Source: Aromatoleum anaerobium (GTDB lineage: Bacteria > Pseudomonadota > Gammaproteobacteria > Burkholderiales > Rhodocyclaceae). From it: a stretch of 64,000 nucleotides of DNA. A model generated the notes under the pieces. The model was not told the DNA's origin and made no database searches. It saw only the letters and a list, made by a program, of their open reading frames with translations. Shown here piece after piece: positions 27,082 through 36,082 of this stretch. Positions within the stretch are counted from its first letter, which is position 1. Every line of letters begins with the position of its first letter. Location of the stretch: NCBI RefSeq assembly GCF_012910705.2, contig NZ_WTVG02000031.1, positions 1-64,000 on the forward strand, written 5' to 3'. The position numbers and the translations under genes are program-made.

Positions 27082-27911
27082 CGAAAGTCCGCGCGCTATC
27101 GCTGACAGCGGTCGCGATGCTCGCGTTCGCTGCGAACTCGGTGCTGTGCCGGCTCGCGCTGCAGCAGGAGGCGATCGACGCGGCGAGCTTCACCGTGATC
27201 CGCCTGCTGTCGGGCGCGCTGGCATTGGCCCTGCTGCTCGGCGCGCGCGGGATCCCGCCTGCGCGAGCGGGGAACTGGCGCTCCGCGTTCGCGTTGTTCG
27301 CGTATGCCGCGGCCTTTTCGTTCGCGTACGTGTCCTTGCCGACCGGTATCGGCGCGCTGCTGCTGTTCGCGGCGGTGCAGGCGACGATGATCCTCACCGG
27401 GCTCGTGCGTGGCGAGCGGCTCACGATGTCGCAACTGGTCGGGCTGCTGCTCGCGTTCGGCGGGTTCGTCCATCTGCTGTCGCCGGGCCTGTCCGCTCCG
27501 CCGCTCGGCGGCGCGCTGCTGATGGTTGGCGCCGGTATCGCGTGGGGCGTCTATTCACTGCGCGGGCGCGGCACCCGAGACCCGCTCGCGGCGACCGCCG
27601 GAAACTTCCTGCGCACCGTGCCGATGGCGATCGGGCTGGCGATCCTCGGGGTCGGCAGCGTGAACATCCAGTCGTCCGGGGTGCTGTACGCGGTGCTGTC
27701 GGGTGCGTTGGCGTCCGGTTCGGGCTATGTCGTCTGGTACGCCGCGCTGCGCGGCCTCAGCGCGACCGGCGCGGCGACCGTGCAGCTCAGCGTGCCGGTG
27801 ATCGCCGCGCTCGGCGGTGTGCTGCTGCTCGGCGAAGTCGTGACGATGCGGCTCGTACTGGCCTCGGTGGCGATTCTCGGCGGCGTTGCGATCGTGCTGC
27901 GGGGGCGTTGA
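27078..27911 (+). CDS. EamA/DMT-family membrane transporter
   Basis: 277 residues with about ten hydrophobic segments in two repeated five-helix halves (first from ALSLTAVAMLAFAANSVLCRLAL; second from GALLMVGAGIAWGVYSLRG), typical of EamA drug/metabolite exporters. The GTG at 27078 overlaps the glpD stop by 4 bases (GTGA) with GGAG 8 bases before it; an ATG at 27072 is an alternative. Coupling to glpD hints at a role around glycerol use or its by-products, but family members export many compounds and no substrate can be assigned. It converges on the sensor-kinase gene 46 bases downstream. Confidence 0.85.
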   Translation: MTKVRALSLTAVAMLAFAANSVLCRLALQQEAIDAASFTVIRLLSGALALALLLGARGIPPARAGNWRSAFALFAYAAAFSFAYVSLPTGIGALLLFAAVQATMILTGLVRGERLTMSQLVGLLLAFGGFVHLLSPGLSAPPLGGALLMVGAGIAWGVYSLRGRGTRDPLAATAGNFLRTVPMAIGLAILGVGSVNIQSSGVLYAVLSGALASGSGYVVWYAALRGLSATGAATVQLSVPVIAALGGVLLLGEVVTMRLVLASVAILGGVAIVLRGR

Positions 27912-27957
27912 GGGGGCGGCCATCGCGGCGATGCGGCTCGGATTCGTTCAGATTCAT

Positions 27958-29304
27958 TCAGCGTGCCGCGCTGCTGCGCGTGCTCGGGTGGGGCAGCGTC
28001 ACGAGCGCTTCGAGCCCGCCGTCGCGCCGGTTCGCCAGCGAAACGTCACCCCCTTGCGCACGCAACAGATTACGCGCGATGGCAAGGCCGAGGCCGGTAC
28101 CGCCAGTGTTTCGGCTGCGCGACGCTTCGGCACGATAGAAGGGCTCGAACACTTTTTCGAGTTCTGCTGCCGGCAGGCCCGGGCCGTGGTCGCGCACGCG
28201 GATCTCGAAATGTTCCGGCGTTTCGGCGACCGTGACGTCGACGCGGCTGCCGAACTTCACACCGTTTTCGATCAGGTTCCACAGCGCGCGGCGCAGCGCG
28301 TCCAGGCGCGCGTGGCACGGCATCCCGGCCCGCCCTGCAAGCGTCACCTGCCAGCCCATGTCGCCCGCATCCTCGCACAGCGCCGCGACCAGCGCGTTGA
28401 GGTCGATCGCCTTGGCGGCGGCGGTCACATCCAGGCTGCGCGCGTAGTCGAGGCCTTCCTTCGCGAGCGCCTGCATGGCGTCGAGATCGGACTGGATCTT
28501 CGCCCGCACCGCTTCATCCTCGACGAGCTCGGCGCGCAGCCGCAGGCGGGTGATCGGCGTCTGCAGGTCGTGCGAGATCGCAGCCAGGATCCGGGTGCGC
28601 TCGCCGACATGTTGCTGCAGGCGTTGCTGCATCTGGTTGAACGCGTGCGCCGCACGGGCGACCTCGACCGGACCGCCGGTGTCGATGGGCGGGCTGTTCG
28701 GATCTGCGCCGAGCGCATCGGCTGCGGCAGCGAGCCGCGACAGTGGCCGCGTCGCGATGCGCACTGCGAGCCACGACAGCAGCGTGACGCCGGCGATCAG
28801 CGCCAGTAGGGCGGCAACGAGACTGCCGGGCGGCAGGGGCGGAGGGGTCCCGAACAGGGCTCCCGGCAGGCGGACCGTCAGCGGCGCGCCGTCGGCGAGG
28901 CGTACGCTGGCGAGCGGTTGCGGACGGTGCGGGTGGCCGTCGTTCGCACGCGGCCGCTCGAGGACCGTCACCTCGCGCTCGGGCAGTGCCTGATGCAGTG
29001 CTTTTCGCAGTGGGGAGCCCGCCGGCAGCGGCTGTGCGTCGGGCGGCGGAACGTCGAGCGTGAGCCGCAGGCGCCGCCGGCCAAGAGTCCCGATCCAGTC
29101 TTCGCGCTGTTCGGGTGCGAGGCTGTCGAGCACGTCGACGATCGCCGCGATCTCCCGCGCGACGCCTTCGAACAGCACGTCGCGTCCATGCCGGTCCCGT
29201 TCGCTGACGAATAGCGCAAGGCTCACCGCCAGCACCAGCGCGATGCCAACCAGCCAGATCAGCATCAGGCGCGCGAACAGCGTGCGTGGCCAGGGATATC
29301 TCAT
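27958..29304 (-). CDS. Two-component sensor histidine kinase (EnvZ/RstB-like)
   Basis: 448 residues from MRYPWPRTLFARLM. A transmembrane segment lies near 12-34; a periplasmic region of about 120 residues, rich in Pro/Arg, follows; a second membrane segment (SLVAALLALIAGVTLLSW) leads to a HAMP linker. The H-box is HDLQTPITRLRLRAELV. The ATPase domain has N (NLIENGVKF), G1 (RDHGPGLP), F (VFEPFYR) and G2 (GGTGLGLAIA) boxes. It overlaps its response regulator by 4 bases (ATGA). The signal sensed is unknown; a periplasmic Spy-like gene diverges from the pair, suggesting envelope stress or metal. Confidence 0.92.
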   Translation of the reverse strand: MRYPWPRTLFARLMLIWLVGIALVLAVSLALFVSERDRHGRDVLFEGVAREIAAIVDVLDSLAPEQREDWIGTLGRRRLRLTLDVPPPDAQPLPAGSPLRKALHQALPEREVTVLERPRANDGHPHRPQPLASVRLADGAPLTVRLPGALFGTPPPLPPGSLVAALLALIAGVTLLSWLAVRIATRPLSRLAAAADALGADPNSPPIDTGGPVEVARAAHAFNQMQQRLQQHVGERTRILAAISHDLQTPITRLRLRAELVEDEAVRAKIQSDLDAMQALAKEGLDYARSLDVTAAAKAIDLNALVAALCEDAGDMGWQVTLAGRAGMPCHARLDALRRALWNLIENGVKFGSRVDVTVAETPEHFEIRVRDHGPGLPAAELEKVFEPFYRAEASRSRNTGGTGLGLAIARNLLRAQGGDVSLANRRDGGLEALVTLPHPSTRSSAAR

Positions 29305-30059
29305 GAGTGGGCAGGCGGCTCGGCGACGGAGACCGTGCTCGCGAGCACGTAACCTTCGTTGCGCACCGTCTTGATGATTGCGGGCTCGCGCGCGTTGTCG
29401 CGCAGGCGCTGGCGCAGCCGGCTGACGAGCAGGTCGATCGAGCGGTCGAACGCATCGGCTTCGCGGCCCTGCGTCAATTCCATCAGCTGATCCCGGCTGA
29501 GCACGCGCTGCGGGTGGGTGAGGAACACCATCAACATGCGGTGCTCGGCCCCCGACAGCGGGACGATGGTGCCGTCCTGGTCGATCAGGTGCCGGCCCGC
29601 GGTATCGAGCCGCCATCCGGCAAAGTGCAACTCGCCCGCATGATCGGCGGGCGAGCCTTCGAGGTTCGGCGGCAGCGCGCGGGCCCGCCGCAGGATCGCG
29701 CGGATGCGGGCGTAGAGCTCGCGCGGCACGAACGGTTTGGCCAGGTAATCGTCGGCGCCCATCTCCAGCCCGACGATACGGTCCATGTCTTCGCCGCGCG
29801 CGGTGAGTATCAGCACCGGCAGGTTTGCGTGGGCGCCGCCGGCACGCAGGTTGCGGCACAGCGTCAGGCCGTCCTCACCCGGCATCATGATGTCGAGCAC
29901 GATCAGGTCGACGCGGTGGCGCTCGAGGGCGGCTTTCATCTCGCGTCCGTCGGCAGCGGTGGTGCAGCGCAGCCCCTGCTTTTCGAGGTAGTCGGCGAGC
30001 AGGCCGCGGATTTCTTTGTCATCGTCGACGATGAGGATGTGGTCGTGGGAGGTGGTCAT
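29301..30059 (-). CDS. OmpR-family response regulator
   Basis: 252 residues from MTTSHDHILIVDDD. The receiver domain shows the acidic pocket (VDDD), phospho-acceptor Asp in LIVLDIMMPGEDG, the T in LTARG and Lys in LAKPF. The C-terminal winged helix is of OmpR type, with recognition segment SRDQLMELTQGREADAFDRSIDLLVSRLRQRL and the EGY hairpin. It would bind DNA after phosphorylation by the downstream kinase. An in-frame ATG farther upstream (30185) is not supported by the family. The divergent gene at 30284 is its most likely local target; no binding repeat was identified with confidence. Confidence 0.93.
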   Translation of the reverse strand: MTTSHDHILIVDDDKEIRGLLADYLEKQGLRCTTAADGREMKAALERHRVDLIVLDIMMPGEDGLTLCRNLRAGGAHANLPVLILTARGEDMDRIVGLEMGADDYLAKPFVPRELYARIRAILRRARALPPNLEGSPADHAGELHFAGWRLDTAGRHLIDQDGTIVPLSGAEHRMLMVFLTHPQRVLSRDQLMELTQGREADAFDRSIDLLVSRLRQRLRDNAREPAIIKTVRNEGYVLASTVSVAEPPAHS

Positions 30060-30283
30060 GTTCTGGACTGGCGGCGGTCGAAGCAGGGCGGGGCGGATGA
30101 ACCCCCGATGTGAATCATAAGGGGAGAGCCGGGGTATCTTGTATCCCAGAGTATCCCCGGCCCGCACCGAGACATGCTCATGCAAACGGGCGTGCTGCGG
30201 ACAAATGCGGCTTACATCCCGGTGTTCAAATGGTTTCGCCGCCCGGAGTCAAAGGGCGTTCCAGATCAACACGGAGAACCATC

Positions 30284-30820
30284 ATGAAAACCTGGATCAA
30301 GACCGCAGTTGCCGCCGCTGTCGCAGCGACCGTGGGTTTCGCCGCCCCCGTCGCCATTGCCGGAGGCGGCGGTGGCTGGCATGGAATGCACGGAGGCATG
30401 CACGGCATGAAGCATCGCATGGATCCCGAAGCGATGAGTGCGCGCGCGAACCAGCGTCTGGCCAAACTGCAGGAAGCCCTCGCGCTCCGGCCGGAGCAGC
30501 GCCCGACGTGGGAGGCGTTCAGCGCCGCGATGCGCAGCAGGGCGGAGAAGGCCGCCGAGCAGATGCAGTCGATGCGAGCCGGAGAGCGGCCGCTGACCGC
30601 GCTCGAACGGATGGAGCGCATGGAGACGTTCGCCGAAAGACGGCTCGAATCGATGCGTGAAATGCACGCGGCCGCCGCGAAGCTTTATGACGTGCTCGAC
30701 GCGCCGCAGAAAAAGACCTTCGACGAGCAGTTTCATGTCGGCGGGCCTCGCCAGCGGCGCGACGGGCAACAACGGCAGGGGCGCATGGAGCGTTTCCCGG
30801 CGCCGACTCCCGCATCGTGA
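30284..30820 (+). CDS. Spy/CpxP-like periplasmic protein
   Basis: 178 residues with a Sec signal peptide (MKTWIKTAVAAAVAATVGFA, cleavage near VAIAG). A Gly/His/Met-rich stretch follows (GWHGMHGGMHGMKHRM), then a helical body with paired LTALERMERMETFAERRLE and LYDVLDAPQKKTFDEQF, resembling the LTxxQ repeats of Spy and CpxP. Such proteins are envelope-stress chaperones or metal-stress sensors; the His/Met cluster could bind copper or nickel (inference). GGAG lies shortly before the ATG. It diverges from an OmpR-type regulator and kinase, an arrangement like cpxP-cpxRA, suggesting the pair regulates it. Confidence 0.75.
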   Translation: MKTWIKTAVAAAVAATVGFAAPVAIAGGGGGWHGMHGGMHGMKHRMDPEAMSARANQRLAKLQEALALRPEQRPTWEAFSAAMRSRAEKAAEQMQSMRAGERPLTALERMERMETFAERRLESMREMHAAAAKLYDVLDAPQKKTFDEQFHVGGPRQRRDGQQRQGRMERFPAPTPAS

Positions 30821-30933
30821 GCTTGTCCTGACGGCCTCGGCCGCCACGAACAGGCGAAAGCGAATTGCGACGGACCGCGCTTGCACAGGCGGCCCGCGCG
30901 AAGCGGATGGCGGGAGGGATTCCGTTCCCCAAA

Positions 30934-30962
30934 CAAAAAGCCGCGTCTTGTGAACGCGGCTT
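30934..30962 (-). terminator. Rho-independent terminator of aceA
   Basis: Read on the minus strand, an 8-bp stem (AAGCCGCG / CGCGGCTT, loop of 9) at 30938-30962 is followed by a T-rich run (30931-30939). It lies 45 bases past the aceA stop. It also faces the end of the Spy-like gene. Confidence 0.75.
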
Positions 30963-31006
30963 GCTGCGATGGGCAGGCCTGATGGCGGCCTGCCGAATCG
31001 AAACGA

Positions 31007-32308
31007 TCAGTGGAACTGTTCTTCTTCGGTCGAACCGGTCAGCGCGGTAACGCTCGAGGCGCCGCCCTGGATCACCGTCGTCACTTCGTCGAAGTAACCC
31101 GTGCCGACTTCCTGCTGGTGCGAGACGAAGGTGTAGCCACGGTCGCGCGCGGCGAATTCGGGCTCCTGGACTTTCTCGACATAAGCCGACATGCCGCGCT
31201 TCGCGTAGTCCTGGGCGAGGTCGAACATGTTGTACCACATCGAATGGATACCGGCCAACGTGATGAACTGGTACTTGTAGCCCATCGCGCCGAGTTCGCG
31301 CTGGAACTTGGCGATCGTTGCATCGTCGAGGTTCTTCTTCCAGTTGAACGACGGCGAGCAGTTGTAGGCCAGCATCTTGCCCGGGTGCTTGGCATGCACG
31401 GCTTCGGCGAACTTGCGCGCGAATTCCAGATCCGGCGTGCCGGTTTCGCACCACACCAGGTCGGCATATTCGGCGTAGGCGACCGCGCGGGAGATGGCCT
31501 GCTCGAGCCCCTTCGCGGTCTTGTAGAAGCCTTCAGCGGTGCGCTCGCCGGTCAGGAACGGCTTGTCGTTCGCGTCGTAGTCGCTCGTCAGCAGGTCGGC
31601 TGCTTCGGCGTCGGTACGGGCGATCACCAGCGTCGGCACGCCCATGACGTCCGCGGCGAGGCGGGCGGCAAGCAGCTTCTGCACGGCTTCGGCGGTCGGC
31701 ACCAGCACCTTGCCACCCATGTGGCCGCACTTCTTCACCGAGGCGAGCTGGTCTTCCCAGTGCACGCCCGCGGCGCCGGCGCGGATCATCGCCTTCATCA
31801 GTTCGAAAGCGTTCAGCACGCCGCCGAAACCGGCTTCGGCATCGGCAACGATCGGGGCGAAGTAGTCGACGTAGCCCTTGTCGCCCTTGTTGATGTTCTT
31901 CGACCACTGGATCTGGTCGGCACGCTGGAAGGCGTTGTTGATGCGCTCGACCACCGTCGGCACCGAGTTCACCGGATACAGCGACTGGTCCGGGTACATC
32001 GCGGCGTAGGAGTTGTTGTCGGCCGCAACCTGCCAGCCCGACAGATAGATCGCCTTGATGCCGGCCTTGACTTGCTGCATCGCCTGGCCGCCAGTCAGCG
32101 CGCCGAGGCAATTGACGTACGGTTCGTTGTTCACAAGGTTCCACAGCTTTTCTGCACCGACGCGCGCCAGGGTGCTTTCAGGCTGGATGGAACCGCGCAG
32201 GCGGACGACATCGGCGGCAGTGTAATTGCGCTTGATGCCTTTCCAGCGGGGGTTTTCGGCCCAGTCTTTTTCAATGGCGGCGATTTGCTGTTCGCGGGTC
32301 AGGGTCAT
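31007..32308 (-). CDS. aceA: Isocitrate lyase
   Basis: 433 residues. The catalytic motif [11 protein letters not shown] with the active-site Cys is clear, as are [10 protein letters not shown] and the [13 protein letters not shown] segment. The enzyme splits isocitrate to succinate and glyoxylate, the first step of the glyoxylate shunt needed for growth on acetate, fatty acids or acetyl-CoA-yielding aromatics. Malate synthase is not adjacent. AAGGA lies 6 bases before the ATG. A promoter-like pair and a palindrome lie 130-180 bases upstream, so it is probably a regulated single-gene transcript ending at the hairpin 45 bases downstream. Confidence 0.97.
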   Translation of the reverse strand: MTLTREQQIAAIEKDWAENPRWKGIKRNYTAADVVRLRGSIQPESTLARVGAEKLWNLVNNEPYVNCLGALTGGQAMQQVKAGIKAIYLSGWQVAADNNSYAAMYPDQSLYPVNSVPTVVERINNAFQRADQIQWSKNINKGDKGYVDYFAPIVADAEAGFGGVLNAFELMKAMIRAGAAGVHWEDQLASVKKCGHMGGKVLVPTAEAVQKLLAARLAADVMGVPTLVIARTDAEAADLLTSDYDANDKPFLTGERTAEGFYKTAKGLEQAISRAVAYAEYADLVWCETGTPDLEFARKFAEAVHAKHPGKMLAYNCSPSFNWKKNLDDATIAKFQRELGAMGYKYQFITLAGIHSMWYNMFDLAQDYAKRGMSAYVEKVQEPEFAARDRGYTFVSHQQEVGTGYFDEVTTVIQGGASSVTALTGSTEEEQFH

Positions 32309-32436
32309 GGCAGGTTCCTTGTTGGCTAACGATTTATGAGCATGGAAACGTTCCTCGCGCGCGTCTGGCGATGTGCCCGCGGATTCATTCCCGTTCGATT
32401 GCCGTCGTGCTGCAGAGGCGGCGTCGAGTGAGGAGG

Positions 32437-32465
32437 AGTATAGGAAGGTTTTCGCTCTGCAGCAA
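32437..32465 (-). promoter_or_regulatory. Predicted sigma-70 promoter of aceA
   Basis: On the minus strand a -35 TTGCTG (32460-32465) and a -10 TATACT (32437-32442) are separated by 17 bases. The -10 matches consensus at five of six positions. It would give a leader of about 120 bases before the aceA ATG. This is a prediction by eye only. Confidence 0.55.
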
Positions 32466-32469
32466 CAGG

Positions 32470-32487
32470 TCTTATATAAGATATAAG
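32470..32487. promoter_or_regulatory. Palindromic operator-like site upstream of the aceA promoter
   Basis: TCTTATATAAGA (32470-32481) is a perfect 12-base palindrome. It sits inside a longer inverted repeat, CTTATAT-AAG-ATATAAG (32471-32487). It lies immediately upstream of the -35 box and stands out in an otherwise GC-rich sequence. The position and symmetry fit a binding site for a dimeric regulator of the glyoxylate shunt; which protein binds is unknown. Confidence 0.55.
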
Positions 32488-32641
32488 AAATTATTTAGGC
32501 GTTGTTTTTCAGGAATTTAAGTCCGATATTTTGCATGGTGGAACGTCAAACGGCGTTGTGAAATGAATTGCTGCTGCATTGCCGCAGAAAATGCCGTTGC
32601 CCGGACCGCTGTTGAGCGCCGGTGAGAGTCGGTAGTAACTG
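32488..32641. other. Non-coding region between rraA and the aceA control region
   Basis: The whole gap between aceA (start 32308) and rraA (stop 32678) is 369 bases. Apart from the aceA promoter and palindrome on one side and a hairpin on the other, this middle part has an AT-rich start (to about 32520) and no open frame, RNA gene or repeat that I can support. Confidence 0.5.
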
Positions 32642-32667
32642 AAGCCGGCGCAGCCGTACGCCGGCTT
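32642..32667 (-). terminator. Hairpin downstream of rraA
   Basis: A perfect 9-bp inverted repeat (AAGCCGGCG at 32642-32650, CGCCGGCTT at 32659-32667, loop of 8) begins 10 bases past the rraA stop. There is no clear T-run, so it may be a weak or Rho-assisted terminator. Confidence 0.45.
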
Positions 32668-32677
32668 GCGGAATGAA

Positions 32678-33157
32678 TCAGAGCAGCGACGTTTCCGAAA
32701 CGACCACGCCGTCCGCGTCGGCGTAAATGAAATGCCCCGGAGTGAAGGTCACCCCGCCGAACGTCACCGCGATGTCACGATCTCCGGCGCCTTTCTTGAT
32801 GCTCTTGAGCGGATGGGTGCCGAGCGCGAACAGCCCCAGTTCCATCGTGCCGATTGCCTTCGAGTCGCGGATGCAGCCATACACGATGACTCCGGCCCAT
32901 TGATTCTTCACGCCGAGCAGCGCCAACTGGTCGCCGACGAGCGCGCATCGCATCGAGCCGCCGCCATCGACGACGAGCACTTTGCCTTCGCCCGGCCCTT
33001 CGAGGGCGGTGCGCACCAGGGAGTTGTCCTCGAACACCTTGAGCGTCGTGATCCGGCCGCAAAAGGCACCGCGTCCGCCGTAGCTCCGGAACATCGGGCT
33101 GACGACTTTCACGCGGTTTTCGTGGGCATCACACAGATCGGCGGTCTGGAATTCCAT
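32678..33157 (-). CDS. rraA: RraA-family protein (RNase E inhibitor / HMG-aldolase fold)
   Basis: 159 residues from MEFQTADLCDAHENRVK. Motifs include FRSYGGRGAFCGRITTLK, GKVLVVDGGGSMRCALVGDQLA and GVIVYGCIRDSKAI. This is the compact RraA form that in Escherichia coli binds RNase E and lowers its activity; near-identical folds act as 4-hydroxy-4-methyl-2-oxoglutarate/oxaloacetate aldolases, and the conserved GD and R-D residues of the aldolases are present. The function is therefore either or both. An earlier in-frame start was rejected because it lies in the clpA terminator region. It stands alone between aceA and clpA. Confidence 0.85.
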   Translation of the reverse strand: MEFQTADLCDAHENRVKVVSPMFRSYGGRGAFCGRITTLKVFEDNSLVRTALEGPGEGKVLVVDGGGSMRCALVGDQLALLGVKNQWAGVIVYGCIRDSKAIGTMELGLFALGTHPLKSIKKGAGDRDIAVTFGGVTFTPGHFIYADADGVVVSETSLL

Positions 33158-33241
33158 GCTTCTTCCTTCGTTTTGAGGGGGGAGAAAGTGTACTGCGACG
33201 TCGCCATTCACGGGCGACACGGGGTACTGCGGGGCAAAAAA

Positions 33242-33264
33242 CAAAAAAGCGGCCCGCAGGCCGC
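33242..33264 (-). terminator. Rho-independent terminator of clpA
   Basis: On the minus strand a 6-bp GC stem (GCGGCC / GGCCGC, loop of 4; 33249-33264) is followed by six T residues (33243-33248) and further T-rich sequence. It lies 20 bases past the clpA stop. Confidence 0.85.
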
Positions 33265-33283
33265 CTTTCCGGAGTGCGGTAAC

Positions 33284-35557
33284 TCAGGCCGTCGCCGCCT
33301 CCATCTGGTCGAAGACCAGCTTGACCTTCCCGTCGGCGTCCAGATCGATGGTCACCTTGCCGCCGTTCGCCAACCGGCCGAACAGCAACTCGTCGGCCAG
33401 TGCAGACCGGATCGTGTCCTGGATCAGGCGAGCCATCGGGCGCGCGCCCATCATCGGATCGAAGCCTTCGCCCGCCAGCCATGCCTTCAGCTCGTCGGTG
33501 AAATGCGCCTCGACTTTCTTCTCATGCAACTGCGCCTCGAGCTGCATCAGGAACTTGTCGACAACGCGCAGGATGACTTCGTTGTCGAGCGCCTTGAACG
33601 AGATCGTCGCATCGAGCCGGTTGCGGAATTCCGGCGAGAACATGCGCTTGATATCCGCCATCTCGTCGCCCGCTTCACGCTTGGCCGAAAACCCGATCAC
33701 CGCCTTCTGCATCGACTCCGCTCCCGCGTTCGTCGTCATGATCAGGATGACGTTGCGGAAGTCCGCCTGGCGGCCGTTGTTGTCTGTCAGCGTGCCGTGA
33801 TCCATCACCTGCAGCAGAATGTTGTAGATGTCCGGATGCGCTTTCTCGATTTCATCGAGCAGCAGCACGCAGTGCGGCTTCTTCGTGATCGCCTCCGTGA
33901 GCAACCCGCCCTGGTCGAACCCGACATAGCCCGGCGGCGCGCCGATCAGGCGGCTGACCGCGTGGCGTTCCATGTATTCGGACATGTCGAAGCGCACCAG
34001 TTCGATGCCCATCGTGAACGCCAGTTGTCGCGCGACTTCAGTCTTGCCGACGCCGGTCGGACCGGAGAACAGGAAGCTGCCGATCGGTTTCGCCGGATTG
34101 CCCAGGCCGGAGCGCGACATCTTGATCGCCTTGGCCAGCGCGTCGATGGCCGCTTCCTGGCCGAACACGACGTTCTTCAGGTCGCGCTCGAGATTCCTCA
34201 GCGCAGTCTTGTCGTCGTTCGACACGCTGCGCGGCGGTATCCGTGCGATCTTCGCGACGATATCCTCGATTTCGCCCTTGCCGATCAGCTTGCGCTGCTT
34301 CGATTTCGGCAGAATCCGCTGGGCCGCGCCGGCTTCATCGATGACGTCGATCGCCTTGTCCGGCAGGTGACGATCGTTGATGTAACGCGCCGAAAGTTCT
34401 GCCGCAGAGGACAGCGCGGCGGCCGAATACTTGACGTTGTGATGTTCCTCGAAACGGCTCTTGAGGCCCTTCAGGATCTCGACCGTTTCCGCTACCGATG
34501 GCTCTGAAACATCGACTTTCTGGAAACGCCGTGACAGCGCGTGGTCCTTTTCGAAGATCTGGCGGAACTCCGAATAGGTCGTTGCACCGATGCATTTCAG
34601 TTGCCCGGACGACAGCGCCGGCTTGAGCAGGTTCGACGCGTCAAGCGTGCCCCCCGATGCCGCCCCGGCACCAATTAGCGTATGAATCTCGTCGATGAAG
34701 AGAATCGCGTTCTGGGTTTCGCGCAGCTGCTTGAGCACGGCTTTCAGCCGCTGCTCGAAGTCGCCGCGATACTTCGTGCCCGCCAGCAGCGCGCCCATGT
34801 CGAGCGCGTACACCTGGGCGCCTTCGAGGATCTCGGGGATCCGTCCTTCGATGATCCGCCGCGCCAGGCCTTCCGCAATCGCAGTTTTGCCGACACCCGC
34901 TTCGCCGACCAGCAAGGGGTTGTTCTTGCGCCGGCGGCATAGCGTCTGGATGACGCGCTCGAGCTCCCGGTCGCGTCCGATCAGCGGGTCGATCTTGCCG
35001 ACCAGTGCCTGCTGGTTGAGGTTCAGTGTGTAATTTTCGAGTGCGCCGCCCGGTTGTGCCGTTTCCGTCTCCTGTTCGCCTTGCTCGGATTCGTTGCGTC
35101 CCGGTGCATTCGCACCTTGCTGGGGCGCCTTCGCAATGCCGTGCGAAATGAAGTTGACGACGTCCAGTCGCGAAATATTCTGCCGCTGCAGGAAGTACAC
35201 AGCGTGCGAATCCTTCTCGCCGAAAATGGCGACCAGGACATTGGCGCCGGTGACTTCCTTCTTGCCCGACGACTGGACGTGCAGTATCGCGCGCTGGATG
35301 ACGCGCTGGAATCCGAGCGTCGGCTGCGTATCGATCTCGTCCGCGCCTTCGACCCTCGGGGTGTGCTCGTTGATGAAAGTCGTCAATTCCCGCCGTAGTT
35401 CATCGACGTTTGCGGCGCAAGCGCGCAAGACTTCGGCGGCCGACGGATTGTCGAGCAGCGCCAGCAGCAGATGTTCAACAGTGATGAACTCGTGCCGCTT
35501 CTGTCGCGCCTCGACAAAGGCCATGTGCAGACTGACTTCAAGTTCCTGCGCGATCAT
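33284..35557 (-). CDS. clpA: ATP-dependent Clp protease ATP-binding subunit ClpA
   Basis: 757 residues. An N-terminal Clp repeat domain (MIAQELEVSLHMAF to about residue 145) binds ClpS and substrates. AAA domain 1 has Walker A GEAGVGKTAIAEG; domain 2 has GPTGVGKTEVARQ. ClpA hexamers unfold proteins for ClpP (not in this window), including N-end-rule substrates delivered by ClpS. The ATG at 35557 lies 2 bases after the clpS stop. The long upstream in-frame extension is inside clpS and was rejected. Confidence 0.97.
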   Translation of the reverse strand: MIAQELEVSLHMAFVEARQKRHEFITVEHLLLALLDNPSAAEVLRACAANVDELRRELTTFINEHTPRVEGADEIDTQPTLGFQRVIQRAILHVQSSGKKEVTGANVLVAIFGEKDSHAVYFLQRQNISRLDVVNFISHGIAKAPQQGANAPGRNESEQGEQETETAQPGGALENYTLNLNQQALVGKIDPLIGRDRELERVIQTLCRRRKNNPLLVGEAGVGKTAIAEGLARRIIEGRIPEILEGAQVYALDMGALLAGTKYRGDFEQRLKAVLKQLRETQNAILFIDEIHTLIGAGAASGGTLDASNLLKPALSSGQLKCIGATTYSEFRQIFEKDHALSRRFQKVDVSEPSVAETVEILKGLKSRFEEHHNVKYSAAALSSAAELSARYINDRHLPDKAIDVIDEAGAAQRILPKSKQRKLIGKGEIEDIVAKIARIPPRSVSNDDKTALRNLERDLKNVVFGQEAAIDALAKAIKMSRSGLGNPAKPIGSFLFSGPTGVGKTEVARQLAFTMGIELVRFDMSEYMERHAVSRLIGAPPGYVGFDQGGLLTEAITKKPHCVLLLDEIEKAHPDIYNILLQVMDHGTLTDNNGRQADFRNVILIMTTNAGAESMQKAVIGFSAKREAGDEMADIKRMFSPEFRNRLDATISFKALDNEVILRVVDKFLMQLEAQLHEKKVEAHFTDELKAWLAGEGFDPMMGARPMARLIQDTIRSALADELLFGRLANGGKVTIDLDADGKVKLVFDQMEAATA

Positions 35558-35559
35558 TC

Positions 35560-35868
35560 TCAATTTTCCTCCATCACGCACGCCAGCGGATGCTGGTGCT
35601 GCCGGGCAAAGGCGACGACCTGTTCGACCTTGGTCGCGGCGACGTCCTTCGGAAAAACGCCGCACACCCCCATGCCTTCTCTGTGGACTTGGAGCATGAC
35701 CCGTGTCGCCCGTTCGCGGTCCATGCCAAAAAATTTCTGCAGCACGACTATGACGAAATCCATAGGCGTGAAATCGTCGTTGAGCAGTAGCACCTTGTAA
35801 AGTGGCGGCGGTTTGGTGCGAGTTTGCTCCGCCTCGAGTAAAAACTCGTCCTGCTTTTGAGTGGCCAT
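35560..35868 (-). CDS. clpS: ATP-dependent Clp protease adaptor ClpS
   Basis: 102 residues from [21 protein letters not shown]. The core [24 protein letters not shown] forms the N-degron pocket, and [18 protein letters not shown] is conserved. ClpS delivers N-end-rule proteins to ClpA, encoded 2 bases downstream. The flexible N-terminal tail is acidic as usual. An upstream in-frame ATG was not used because its product is not family-like. Confidence 0.95.
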   Translation of the reverse strand: MATQKQDEFLLEAEQTRTKPPPLYKVLLLNDDFTPMDFVIVVLQKFFGMDRERATRVMLQVHREGMGVCGVFPKDVAATKVEQVVAFARQHQHPLACVMEEN

Positions 35869-36082
35869 GCGGTTCATTCTAATGAAGTCGAGGCAGAGTG
35901 CAACATGCCGCCGGGAGAGTAAAAACGGTGTGTGCGACGGTGAAAAAGCGATGCGAGCGCTGTTGCGATGCAAGAACGGCTCCCGGGAGCTCCGGCCAGC
36001 TTCATTTCACGGGGGCGGGGTTGTGCGGCGCGAGGAGGGCGGGAATTGATGCGATGCAAAAAACCGTTCCCCTACGAAACTC
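35869..36082. other. Intergenic region between divergent clpS and cspA
   Basis: About 400 bases separate the clpS and cspA starts. This clpS-proximal part has no supported open frame or RNA gene. It presumably carries the clpS promoter, for which a TAGAAT lies on the minus strand very close to the start, without a good partner -35. Confidence 0.4.
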
